This document shows, in pieces, positions 1 to 5,669 of a DNA stretch of 5,669 nucleotides; position 1 is the first letter of the stretch; each line of letters opens with the position of its first letter. The stretch lies in contig JASKZW010000134.1 of NCBI GenBank assembly GCA_030147425.1, forward strand, positions 1 to 5,669, written 5' to 3'. Below the pieces are notes generated by a model. The model saw nothing but the letters and a program-made list of their open reading frames with translations, made no database searches and had not been told where the DNA came from. Source of the DNA: Tissierellales bacterium (GTDB taxonomy: Bacteria; Bacillota_A; Clostridia; Tissierellales; JASKZW01). The position numbers and the translations under genes were made by a program.

Positions 1-1927
1 TAGACAGTTTTTGAATTTCTTTTAATAATCCCATATCTCGAAAAAGATTGGCTATTTTAAGTTCAGGCAAACCATGTTGCCTAGTACCAAAAAACTCCCC
101 TGGTCCTCTTAGCTCCAAGTCTTTTTCTGAAATAAGGAAACCATCATCTGATTTCTCTAAAACTCTCATTCTTTCTTTTGAAATCTGGGTAGTGCCTTCA
201 TTTATTAAGATACAGTAGGATTTGTGACTTCCCCTTCCTACCCTCCCCCTTAATTGATGGAGCTGGGCTAGGCCAAATCTCTCTGCATTATATATACAAA
301 TTATATTAGCATTAGGAACATCAACTCCAACCTCTATAACTGTAGTTGATACTAAAATATCTGTAAGTCCACTTTTAAATTTTTCCATCACTTCTTCTTT
401 TTCATATGCCTTCATCTCTCCATATAGTAAATCTACCTTATAACTAGGGAAAGCATCCCTATAAGCTTGGTAAACTGACTTAACTGAATTCACCATTAAT
501 TTCTCATTGTCTTCTATTAAGGGTGCTACAATATAAGCCTGCCTACCTTCATCTATTTGTTTTTTTATAAAACCATTCATCCTCTCTACCAGGCTTGGAC
601 CTATAGAATATGTATCAATAGATTGCCTTCCAGCTGGTAACTCATCTATTATGGATATATCTAAATCTCCATAAAGAATTAAAGCTAAGGTCCTTGGAAT
701 AGGAGTTGCTGTCATAACTAAAATGTCTGGATTCTTCCCCTTAGAGCTTAAGTTTCCTCTTTGCTCAACCCCAAACCTATGTTGCTCATCTGTTATAGCT
801 AAGGATAGATTTTTAAAGTTTACACCATCCTGTATAAGGGCATGGGTTCCTATTAATATATCTGTTTCTCCATTTTCTATAGCCTCTAAAGACACTTTCT
901 TTTCTTTCTCAGTCATAGAGCCTATCAGAATATCTACCTTTATCTCATATTCTTCTAAGGCAGATTTTACCGAATTATAGTGCTGTTTTGCTAAAATTTC
1001 AGTAGGTGCCATCATAGCTGCCTGATACCCAGATTTACAAGCTTTAAGCATAGCTAATATAGCAACCATAGTTTTACCAGATCCTACATCTCCCTGAACT
1101 AATCTATTCATTTGCTTTTTAGATTCCATATCTTTTTCTATTTCATTAAATACCCTTAGTTGGGCATTCGTTAGTTTAAAGGGCAAGTTTTCTATAAATT
1201 CCTTACTTTCTTCTACTTCCCTATGAATAATACCTTCATCAGCTGTTTTCATTGATTTAATCAAAAATAAGGTTAATTGTAAAATTAAAAGTTCCTCAAA
1301 AACTAATCTTAACCTAGCCTCCACTAATTCCTTTTTGCTACTTGGAAAATGGATTTGCTTTAAGGCTTTTTTTCTATCTATAAGATTAAAGGTATTTAAA
1401 ATATAGTTTGGAAGGCTCTCTTTTATAGTGTAAGATTCTGACATAAAGGCATTTTCAATTATTTTTGATAATTGGTTATTTGTCAAACCTGCAGTTAAAC
1501 TATAGCTTGCCTTTATACCTCCTACATCTGTCCCTATACTAGAGCTAATATCAGGAGAAGTAATTTCGATATTTCCTCCCCTTCTATTTACCCGACCATT
1601 AGCATAGAGAACCTGTCCTATTTTTATCCTGTTGGCCATATAGTTTTGATTAAACCAGGTTAAAAAACCTCTATTTGTTTCATCTTCTACTGGAACCTTT
1701 AAAATATTTAAATTTCCCCTAGTTTTTATTTTAGTCGGATAGCCTATTACCCTAAGCCTAAAACTAGCTTTTTCACCATTCACTGCTTGATCAAGTGTCT
1801 TAAAACTAGACCTGTCTTCATAGTCTCTAGGATAGTAAGTTAATAGGTCTTCAATAGTGTAAATACCTAATTTATTTAAAAGTTCCTTTCTTTTTGGCCC
1901 TACACCTTTAACATATTGGATTGACAT
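1..1927 (-). CDS. recG: ATP-dependent DNA helicase RecG (C-terminus cut by window edge)
   Basis: RecG is a monomeric superfamily 2 helicase that remodels stalled replication forks and branch-migrates Holliday junctions. I translated the minus strand and found 642 codons open from the ATG at 1927 to the left edge, with no frameshift. RecG is usually about 680 residues, so roughly the last 40 are missing. The N-terminal part carries the helix-hairpin-helix-like KGVGPKR and an OB-fold wedge domain (about residues 50-150, with WFNQ). Helicase motifs follow in order: Walker A GDVGSGKT (about 279-286), DEQH (380-383) within ITDEQHRFG, TATP (about 405), and the motif VI region QLHQLRGRVGR (about 554-564). 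The RecG-specific stretch FFGTRQHGLPEL lies near the edge. The start is fixed by GAGGTGG at 1934-1940, 6 bases upstream. It lies downstream of fakA but behind a terminator-like hairpin. The family assignment is very secure. Confidence 0.97.
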   Translation of the reverse strand, partial: MSIQYVKGVGPKRKELLNKLGIYTIEDLLTYYPRDYEDRSSFKTLDQAVNGEKASFRLRVIGYPTKIKTRGNLNILKVPVEDETNRGFLTWFNQNYMANRIKIGQVLYANGRVNRRGGNIEITSPDISSSIGTDVGGIKASYSLTAGLTNNQLSKIIENAFMSESYTIKESLPNYILNTFNLIDRKKALKQIHFPSSKKELVEARLRLVFEELLILQLTLFLIKSMKTADEGIIHREVEESKEFIENLPFKLTNAQLRVFNEIEKDMESKKQMNRLVQGDVGSGKTMVAILAMLKACKSGYQAAMMAPTEILAKQHYNSVKSALEEYEIKVDILIGSMTEKEKKVSLEAIENGETDILIGTHALIQDGVNFKNLSLAITDEQHRFGVEQRGNLSSKGKNPDILVMTATPIPRTLALILYGDLDISIIDELPAGRQSIDTYSIGPSLVERMNGFIKKQIDEGRQAYIVAPLIEDNEKLMVNSVKSVYQAYRDAFPSYKVDLLYGEMKAYEKEEVMEKFKSGLTDILVSTTVIEVGVDVPNANIICIYNAERFGLAQLHQLRGRVGRGSHKSYCILINEGTTQISKERMRVLEKSDDGFLISEKDLELRGPGEFFGTRQHGLPELKIANLFRDMGLLKEIQKLS

Positions 1928-1943
1928 TTTTTACCACCTCTTA

Positions 1944-1977
1944 ATAAAAAAGCCCCACCAAAATACATTGGCAGGGT
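1944..1977 (-). terminator. Rho-independent terminator-like hairpin after fakA
   Basis: Read on the minus strand, CCCTGCCAA (1976-1968) pairs with TTGGTGGGG (1961-1953) around a 6-base loop. There is one bulged base and one G-U pair, and then CTTTTTTATT. The stem begins about 5 bases after the fakA stop, so it should end the Asp23-fakA transcript at least partly. Its T-tract ends only about 3 bases before the recG ribosome binding site. That leaves no room for a recG promoter downstream of it, so recG needs read-through or a promoter inside the end of fakA. Confidence 0.75.
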
Positions 1978-1981
1978 AATT

Positions 1982-3601
1982 TTATTCTATTGAAAATAAA
2001 TAATAGTATAGAGGTTGACCTCCATAAACTAATTCTATATCAAAGTCTTCAAATTTTTCCTCTAATTCTTCCATAAGTTCTTCGGCTTCATCCTCTTCTA
2101 TTCCATTTCCATAGTAAATTGTAATTAGAGATGAATCATCAGATTTTATATTGTCTATTAAATCCGATGCAACTTCTTTAACATCCTTTCCTATTGAAAG
2201 TATATCTCCTTTGCTTATTCCTATTATATCATTTTCTTTTATTTCTTTCCCATCTATTTCTGTATCCCTAACCGCATAGGTTACTTGTGCAGTTATCACA
2301 CTAGAAACTGCCTCTTCTATTAATTCAAAGTTTTCTTCTATAGGTAAATCGTAATCAAAATTTAATAAAGCTGTAATTCCTTCAGGAATAGTTTTAGTCG
2401 GATATACATAAACATCCTTATCACTTAATTCCTTTGCTTGATCTGCTGCTAGTACTATATTTCCATTATTAGGTAGGATTATTATTTTTTCTGCCCTAAT
2501 CTTGTCTACAGCTTTAAGGATATCTTCTGTACTTGGATTCATAGTTTGTCCACCAGGAATTACAACATCTACATTTAATTCCTTAAATAATTTTTCTATA
2601 CCATCACCAACTGATACAGTTATAAATCCATAATCCTTTAATTCTTCATGGCTAGTATGATTTTCTAAGCTTCTATGTTGGTGTCTCATATTATCAATTT
2701 TAATATCTATAAGTTCTCCATGAACTATAGCCTTTTCTAAAACTGCTCCTGGATTATTTGTATGAATATGAGTCTTTATTAAACCATCATTACCAACTAC
2801 CATCATAGAATCTCCAAACTCTTCTATATCTTTTCTAAAATCTTCATAATTATAGTCTGTATTTATTATAAACTCTGTGCAATAGCCATACTTAATATCT
2901 TCTGGACTTAAAGACTCATGAATAAAGCTGTGATCATCTACCATCTCTATATCACTATCAAAACTCTCTATAACTAAATCTTCTTCTCCAGATATAGCAT
3001 TGAAAGCTCCTATTAGTACACACATTAAGCCTTTACCACCAGCGTCTACTACACCTGCCTGCTTTAATACAGGTAGCATTTCTGGTGTTTCATTTAGTGC
3101 ATTATTACCTTCAACTATAACTTTTTCACTAAAATCTATAATATCTGTTTCTTTTCTGAATATTTTTTCACCATATTCACCACATCTTCTTGCTACTGTT
3201 AGTATAGTCCCTTCTGTCGGCTTCATAACAGCCTTATATGCTGTTTCTGATGCTAACCTTAAGGCCCTGGCTAAATCTGCTGTAGTAGCAACTTCTAAGC
3301 CTTCTAAACCTGCGGAAAAACCTCTTAGGAGTTGTGATAAAATTACTCCTGAATTTCCCCTAGCTCCCATTAAGGCTCCATCACTTGCTGCCTTAGCTAT
3401 TTCAGCTACTGTATTAGCCTTAGAATTCATAACATGTTTTGAAGACGACTTCATGGTTAAAGACATATTAGTACCAGTATCTCCATCAGGTACAGGAAAT
3501 ACATTTAATTTATCTACTTCTTCTTTATGATCTTCTAAATATTGGGCTGCTCCTATATAAGCTCTTTTAAGCATAGAAGCATCCATTTGTTTAATTTCCA
3601 A
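1982..3601 (-). CDS. fakA: Fatty acid kinase ATP-binding subunit FakA (DhaL/DAK domain, YloV family)
   Basis: FakA phosphorylates fatty acids presented by a FakB (DegV-family) carrier, giving acyl-phosphate for phospholipid synthesis in the cytoplasm. The protein has 539 residues, close to the usual 550 or so. The N-terminal DhaL kinase domain (about 10-200) shows NVFPVPDGDTGTNM (33-46), whose Asp39, Asp41 and Asn45 match the metal and ATP site. It also shows GARGNSGVILSQ (79-90), KPTEGT (127-132) and DAGGKG (186-191). The middle domain has Cys241 (GYCTEF) and His278/His280 (THIHTNNPG), the kind of residues the family uses for a metal or active-site role. The C-terminal domain (about 320-539) is DegV/DhaK-like. 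The start is TTG at 3601, chosen because a perfect AAGGAGGT sits 8 bases upstream. The next ATG (residue 6) would be 23 bases from it. The gene lies 19 bases after the Asp23 gene. No FakB is in the window. Confidence 0.95.
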   Translation of the reverse strand: MEIKQMDASMLKRAYIGAAQYLEDHKEEVDKLNVFPVPDGDTGTNMSLTMKSSSKHVMNSKANTVAEIAKAASDGALMGARGNSGVILSQLLRGFSAGLEGLEVATTADLARALRLASETAYKAVMKPTEGTILTVARRCGEYGEKIFRKETDIIDFSEKVIVEGNNALNETPEMLPVLKQAGVVDAGGKGLMCVLIGAFNAISGEEDLVIESFDSDIEMVDDHSFIHESLSPEDIKYGYCTEFIINTDYNYEDFRKDIEEFGDSMMVVGNDGLIKTHIHTNNPGAVLEKAIVHGELIDIKIDNMRHQHRSLENHTSHEELKDYGFITVSVGDGIEKLFKELNVDVVIPGGQTMNPSTEDILKAVDKIRAEKIIILPNNGNIVLAADQAKELSDKDVYVYPTKTIPEGITALLNFDYDLPIEENFELIEEAVSSVITAQVTYAVRDTEIDGKEIKENDIIGISKGDILSIGKDVKEVASDLIDNIKSDDSSLITIYYGNGIEEDEAEELMEELEEKFEDFDIELVYGGQPLYYYLFSIE

Positions 3602-3609
3602 ATTACTGT

Positions 3610-3617
3610 ACCTCCTT
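3610..3617 (-). promoter_or_regulatory. Ribosome binding site that selects the TTG start of fakA
   Basis: The minus strand reads AAGGAGGT, fully complementary to the 16S rRNA 3' end. It lies 8 bases before the TTG at 3599-3601 and starts 3 bases after the stop codon of the upstream Asp23 gene (TAG, 3621-3623). It is too far (23 bases) from the first ATG at 3586, so it decides the start in favour of TTG. Confidence 0.85.
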
Positions 3618-3620
3618 AAA

Positions 3621-3977
3621 CTACTTTTCTACTCGAATTCCTTGTACATATACATTTACACTTGAAACTGTTAACCCTGTTAGATTTTCAACATTAAATT
3701 TAACCTTCTCTATTATATTCTCAGCTACTACTGATATTCTAATACCATACTCTAAAATTACATGTAAATCTATAGATATTTTATTATTTTCTGAATTTAC
3801 TCTTACTCCCTTTGAAAGATTGTCCCATCTTACAAGCTCAAAAAAATCTTCTGTAGCACTTTTACTCGCCATTCCTACTATGCCATAACTTTCCATAGCT
3901 GATAAGCCAGCTATAGTTGCAATTACATTGTCATCTATAGTAACAAGGCCATAGTCATTATCTATTTTTGCTGACAT
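3621..3977 (-). CDS. Asp23/Gls24 family protein (YloU-like)
   Basis: This is a small acidic protein of 118 residues in the Asp23/Gls24 (DUF322) family. Such proteins are linked to the cell envelope or alkaline stress, but their biochemical role is unsettled. The family pattern is visible: GLVTIDDNVIATIAGLSAMESYGIVGMAS near the N-terminus (about 10-38), the central GVRVNSENNKISIDLHVILEYG (about 57-78), and the C-terminal VNVYVQGIRVEK. It has no signal peptide and no membrane segment, so it is probably cytoplasmic or bound to a partner. The start is ATG at 3977 with AAAGGAGGA (3984-3992) 6 bases upstream. It is the first gene of the unit with fakA, the usual Firmicute pairing (yloU-yloV), and a good promoter lies just upstream. 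The function of the pairing is not known from sequence. Confidence 0.93.
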   Translation of the reverse strand: MSAKIDNDYGLVTIDDNVIATIAGLSAMESYGIVGMASKSATEDFFELVRWDNLSKGVRVNSENNKISIDLHVILEYGIRISVVAENIIEKVKFNVENLTGLTVSSVNVYVQGIRVEK

Positions 3978-4014
3978 ATTGTATCCTCCTTTACAATAAT
4001 ACTTGTCAATTTAT

Positions 4015-4043
4015 ATATTATCTTATTAATATGAATAGTTCAA
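4015..4043 (-). promoter_or_regulatory. Promoter for the Asp23-fakA operon
   Basis: On the minus strand, TTGAAC (4043-4038) and TAATAT (4020-4015) are separated by exactly 17 bases, close to the sigma-A consensus. The predicted start near 4008 gives a leader of about 30 bases before the ATG at 3977, just enough for the ribosome binding site. Its -35 lies 13 bases from the -35 of the divergent rpmB promoter. This is a prediction by eye. Confidence 0.6.
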
Positions 4044-4056
4044 CCAATAATTATAG

Positions 4057-4086
4057 TTGATTTTAATAGGCAAATCATGGTAGAAT
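4057..4086 (+). promoter_or_regulatory. Extended -10 promoter for rpmB
   Basis: TTGATT (4057-4062) is followed after 18 bases by TAGAAT (4081-4086). A TG dinucleotide at 4078-4079 makes an extended -10 element (TGGTAGAAT). Transcription should start near 4093, about 55 bases before the rpmB ATG. A strong, constitutive-looking promoter suits a ribosomal protein gene. This is a prediction by eye. Confidence 0.65.
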
Positions 4087-4135
4087 GGACTGTAGCCAAG
4101 ATTAAGAATAGGAATCTTAGAGTAGAAAATAAAAA

Positions 4136-4142
4136 GGGAGGT
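4136..4142 (+). promoter_or_regulatory. Ribosome binding site that selects the rpmB start
   Basis: GGGAGGT sits 6 bases before the ATG at 4149. The reading frame is open further upstream to an ATG at 4077. That start has no Shine-Dalgarno sequence and overlaps the -10 region, so the start at 4149 is the real one. Confidence 0.85.
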
Positions 4143-4148
4143 GCTATA

Positions 4149-4340
4149 ATGGCTAAGCGTTGTGAAATTTGCGATAAAGGAAAGGGCTTTGGAAATAAAG
4201 TTTGTTTCTCTATGAAAACAACTAGAAGAAGCTGGGCGCCAAATATCAGAAGAGTTAGAGCTATTGTAGATGGTAGTCCTAAGAGAATTAACGTTTGTGC
4301 AAAATGTTTAAAATCAGGATATGTTGAAAGATCCATATAG
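4149..4340 (+). CDS. rpmB: Large ribosomal subunit protein bL28
   Basis: bL28 is a small basic protein of the 50S subunit. The product has 63 residues, the normal length. It carries two CxxC pairs (Cys5/Cys8 and Cys50/Cys53), the zinc-ribbon 'C+' form of the protein. The family framework is MAKRCEIC at the start, RRSWAPNIRRVRAIVDG in the middle (26-42) and the C-terminal NVCAKCLKSGYVERSI. Unusually, the stretch after GNKV reads CFSMKTT (19-25), where most L28 proteins have a V-S-H-S type sequence; this adds a fifth cysteine, Cys19. It is transcribed alone, divergently from the Asp23 gene and convergently with thiN. Confidence 0.97.
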   Translation: MAKRCEICDKGKGFGNKVCFSMKTTRRSWAPNIRRVRAIVDGSPKRINVCAKCLKSGYVERSI

Positions 4341-4342
4341 TA

Positions 4343-4377
4343 TTAAAGGCTTCCCCAATTAATAAGGAAGCCTTTAA
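4343..4377. terminator. Bidirectional terminator between rpmB and thiN
   Basis: TTAAAGGCTTCC (4343-4354) and GGAAGCCTTTAA (4366-4377) form a perfect 12-bp stem with an 11-base loop. It fills the 37-base gap between the convergent rpmB and thiN stop codons. The T-rich end is short and interrupted on both strands (CCTTTAATTAA one way, CCTTTAATAC the other). It can serve both genes, but its efficiency in each direction is uncertain. Confidence 0.8.
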
Positions 4378-5007
4378 TTAATCCTCTGATAATATTACCA
4401 GAGCTAATCCATTTTTTATTTTTATACTTGCCGAATCTCCTAAAATCTCATTACTAATACATCTTGTTGATGAAAACTCTATAAAGTCATCCTTTAAGGG
4501 ATATTTAAAGCCTTCTAAAGTTACCAACATTCCTTTTCTTTCCATAGGTATTAGTGATACATACTTTTTTATATTAGAAACATTTCTTTCCCCAGATAAA
4601 AGAAAGCATATATTTTTTTTATTAACTATATAAGCTTCCATATCTTTTTTATAAAATTTATCTAATAGTCCTATTGCAGCTAAGCTATGATCTAGTCTAC
4701 TTCCTGTGCTGCCTAAAATAATTGTTTTTGTAAAGTTTTGATCTATACTATAGTCTACTGCAATCTCTAAATCTGTTGCATCTTTCTCTTCTGGATAAAT
4801 TAAAACTTCTATATTTTCCTTTTCAAGTTTTCCCTTATTACTAGGACTAATTGAATCTAAATCTCCTATTACCAAGTCTGGCCTTATATTAGCTTCAAAA
4901 CAATGATTTATCCCACCATCAATGGCTACTATAAAGTTTGATACTGAACTATATTCTTTAAGAACTTCTAAGTCTAAATCGCCACTAGCTACTAAGAGTG
5001 CCTGCAT
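4378..5007 (-). CDS. thiN: Thiamine pyrophosphokinase
   Basis: This cytoplasmic enzyme transfers pyrophosphate from ATP to thiamine, giving thiamine pyrophosphate and AMP in one step. The product has 209 residues, the usual size. Motifs in order are AIDGG (28-32), RPDLVIGDLDS (42-52, the acidic metal site), EEKDATDLE (73-81) and GSTGSRLDH (99-107). The C-terminal half (about 125-209) matches the thiamine-binding beta domain. The ATG at 5007 lies one base after the thiT stop (TAG, 5009-5011). No good Shine-Dalgarno sequence precedes it: the nearest is AAGG about 12 bases upstream, so translation is probably coupled to thiT. Being downstream of thiT places it under the TPP riboswitch. In B. subtilis the homologous gene also lies near rpmB, but without thiT. 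Confidence 0.95.
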   Translation of the reverse strand: MQALLVASGDLDLEVLKEYSSVSNFIVAIDGGINHCFEANIRPDLVIGDLDSISPSNKGKLEKENIEVLIYPEEKDATDLEIAVDYSIDQNFTKTIILGSTGSRLDHSLAAIGLLDKFYKKDMEAYIVNKKNICFLLSGERNVSNIKKYVSLIPMERKGMLVTLEGFKYPLKDDFIEFSSTRCISNEILGDSASIKIKNGLALVILSED

Positions 5008-5008
5008 C

Positions 5009-5551
5009 CTAGATATCAGCCTTATTTATTGGTTTCCAGATTAAGAATAAAATTATTCCAGATATAATAAATTCAGGAATTAAATAACTTGAATTATAAA
5101 CTAGTGAATTTCTTAAAGAACTTGATAGAGTAGGGAAGTTTTCCCCAAAGAATACAACACCTGCTACAACATGACATATAAATCTACCTATAATAGCCAA
5201 AAATGTAGCTCCTAATATTTTTCCAAAATATCCTTCCTGAGCATTTTTTAATGCATCTGAAAATATACCTGATAGGCCTAGTAATCCAAAAGCTAGTGGA
5301 TACTCTAATATAGCTTGAACTGGACTAACTATATAACCACCTAAAAGCATTTTTAAAATTCCAAAAGTTGCTCCCGCTAAAATCCCAGGTTTCCAACCCC
5401 ATCTTAGGGAGAATAATATAATAGGTATCATACTTCCTGCAGTTACTGATCCACCTTGTGGTGCTTTAAATAACTTAATTTGACTTAGTAAAAAAGACAA
5501 GGCTATCATAACCCCTGCTTCTACCATTTTTTTTGTTTTTTGATTTTCCAT
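5009..5551 (-). CDS. thiT: Thiamine ECF transporter S component ThiT (YuaJ family)
   Basis: ThiT is the membrane subunit that binds thiamine and docks on the shared ECF energy-coupling module (EcfT plus two ATPases, not encoded here). The protein has 180 residues, with about six hydrophobic segments near 9-28, 36-51, 55-71, 76-98, 110-135 and 155-172. Family signatures are GGSVTAGSMIPIILFSLRWGWKPG (33-56) and the binding-site stretches ILEYPLAFG (81-89, Glu83-Tyr84), RFICHVVAG (123-131, His127) and YNSSYLIPE (152-160). The equivalents of the known Lactococcus ThiT thiamine contacts were placed by eye. The position that often holds a binding-site tryptophan after His127 appears to be phenylalanine here. 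The ATG at 5551 is preceded at 6 bases by AAGGAGGA (5558-5565). A TPP riboswitch lies upstream and thiN follows, which supports thiamine as the substrate. Confidence 0.92.
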   Translation of the reverse strand: MENQKTKKMVEAGVMIALSFLLSQIKLFKAPQGGSVTAGSMIPIILFSLRWGWKPGILAGATFGILKMLLGGYIVSPVQAILEYPLAFGLLGLSGIFSDALKNAQEGYFGKILGATFLAIIGRFICHVVAGVVFFGENFPTLSSSLRNSLVYNSSYLIPEFIISGIILFLIWKPINKADI

Positions 5552-5571
5552 AAATAATCCTCCTTATAATT

Positions 5572-5601
5572 AAAAAAGTCCACGCCTGTCAGGCATGGAC
5601 T
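5572..5601 (-). terminator. Riboswitch expression-platform terminator ahead of thiT
   Basis: On the minus strand AGTCCATGCC and GGCGTGGACT (within 5601-5577) form a stem with one G-U pair and a 5-base loop (TGACA), followed directly by TTTTTT (5577-5572). This is a textbook intrinsic terminator between the TPP aptamer and the thiT ribosome binding site (5558-5565). It implies control by transcription termination. Confidence 0.9.
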
Positions 5602-5669
5602 AAATTTTTACCTACGCTAGCCTTACCTAGATCAGGTTTTAGGGTCGAGTTTACACTCCTCTCAGCCTG
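5602..5669 (-). promoter_or_regulatory. TPP riboswitch aptamer (THI box), 5' end beyond the window
   Basis: The minus strand carries the conserved THI-box core in order. CTGAGA (about 5661-5666) follows the P3 3' arm (CAGG at the edge). Then come a small extra hairpin GAGTGTAAACTC, the CGACCC region, AACCTGATCTAGG, and GGCTAGCGTAGGT (ends 5610). The pyrophosphate-side ACCT/AGGT helix and the CTAG/CTAG stem can both be drawn. The 5' strands of P1, P2 and P3 and the promoter lie outside the window. TPP binding should favour the terminator at 5572-5601 and shut off thiT and thiN. The region GCGTAGGT (5617-5610) could pair imperfectly with the terminator arm AGTCCATGC (5601-5593) as an antiterminator; this pairing is an inference. 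Confidence 0.95.

Noticed and set aside
723..980. Plus-strand open frame of 85 codons
   Set aside because: It lies wholly inside recG on the opposite strand, has no ribosome binding site, and its product resembles no protein family.
2031..2043. Small palindrome (GAGGTTGACCTCC) inside the 3' end of fakA
   Set aside because: It is a short coding-region palindrome whose loop would be too small for a stable hairpin, with no T-tract and no sign of function.
3000..3530. Plus-strand open frame of 176 codons
   Set aside because: It is antisense to the conserved DhaL domain of fakA and its product is low in complexity (rich in Ser, Pro, Thr). It is a shadow of the real gene.
4004..4009. Perfect TTGACA on the minus strand upstream of the Asp23 gene
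   Set aside because: At 17 bases the only match would be GGATAC, which overlaps the ribosome binding site and lies too close to the ATG. TTGAAC-17-TAATAT upstream fits better.
4077..4148. A 24-residue N-terminal extension of L28
   Set aside because: The upstream ATG overlaps the -10 region of the promoter and has no Shine-Dalgarno site, and L28 proteins begin at MAKRCE.
4040..4336. Minus-strand open frame of 98 codons over rpmB
   Set aside because: It is antisense to the clearly conserved rpmB. Its hydrophobic look comes from the complement of a Lys/Arg-rich gene.

Overview
The window is AT-rich, with short intergenic gaps, strong AAGGAGG-type Shine-Dalgarno sites and Gram-positive gene content. 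It fits a low-GC Firmicute, most likely an anaerobic clostridial or Tissierella-type bacterium. That placement rests on composition, gene order and protein style, not on a database search. Nearly every base is assigned to a gene or a short regulatory site. I see no insertion sequence, CRISPR array, tRNA, rRNA or prophage gene, and no gene-free stretch longer than about 170 bases.

Layout from left to right: (1) 1-1927, minus strand, recG, a DNA branch-migration helicase whose C-terminus runs off the left edge. (2) 1944-1977, a minus-strand terminator-like hairpin between fakA and recG. (3) 1982-3977, minus strand, an Asp23/YloU gene followed by fakA (TTG start), probably transcribed from a promoter near 4015-4043. 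(4) 4057-4340, plus strand, an extended -10 promoter and rpmB (ribosomal protein L28), divergent from the Asp23 gene. (5) 4343-4377, a perfect 12-bp inverted repeat that can end transcription from both sides. (6) 4378-5551, minus strand, thiN and thiT, separated by one base. (7) 5572-5669, minus strand, a TPP riboswitch with an intrinsic terminator; its 5' end is beyond the right edge.

The right-hand part is a thiamine salvage unit. ThiT is the substrate-binding membrane subunit of an ECF thiamine transporter, and ThiN turns imported thiamine directly into thiamine pyrophosphate (TPP). When TPP is plentiful the riboswitch should stop transcription ahead of both genes. The middle is a conserved Firmicute housekeeping block (thiN, rpmB, yloU, fakA, recG, as around the B. 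subtilis rpmB locus). Here sdaAB/sdaAA are missing between fakA and recG, and spoVM is missing between thiN and rpmB. FakA is the ATP-binding subunit of fatty acid kinase and needs a FakB/DegV-family partner that is not encoded here.

I found no convincing previously undescribed system. The points worth a second look are regulatory: thiN placed under TPP riboswitch control, a terminator hairpin almost touching the recG ribosome binding site, compact divergent promoters, and an unusual L28 sequence.
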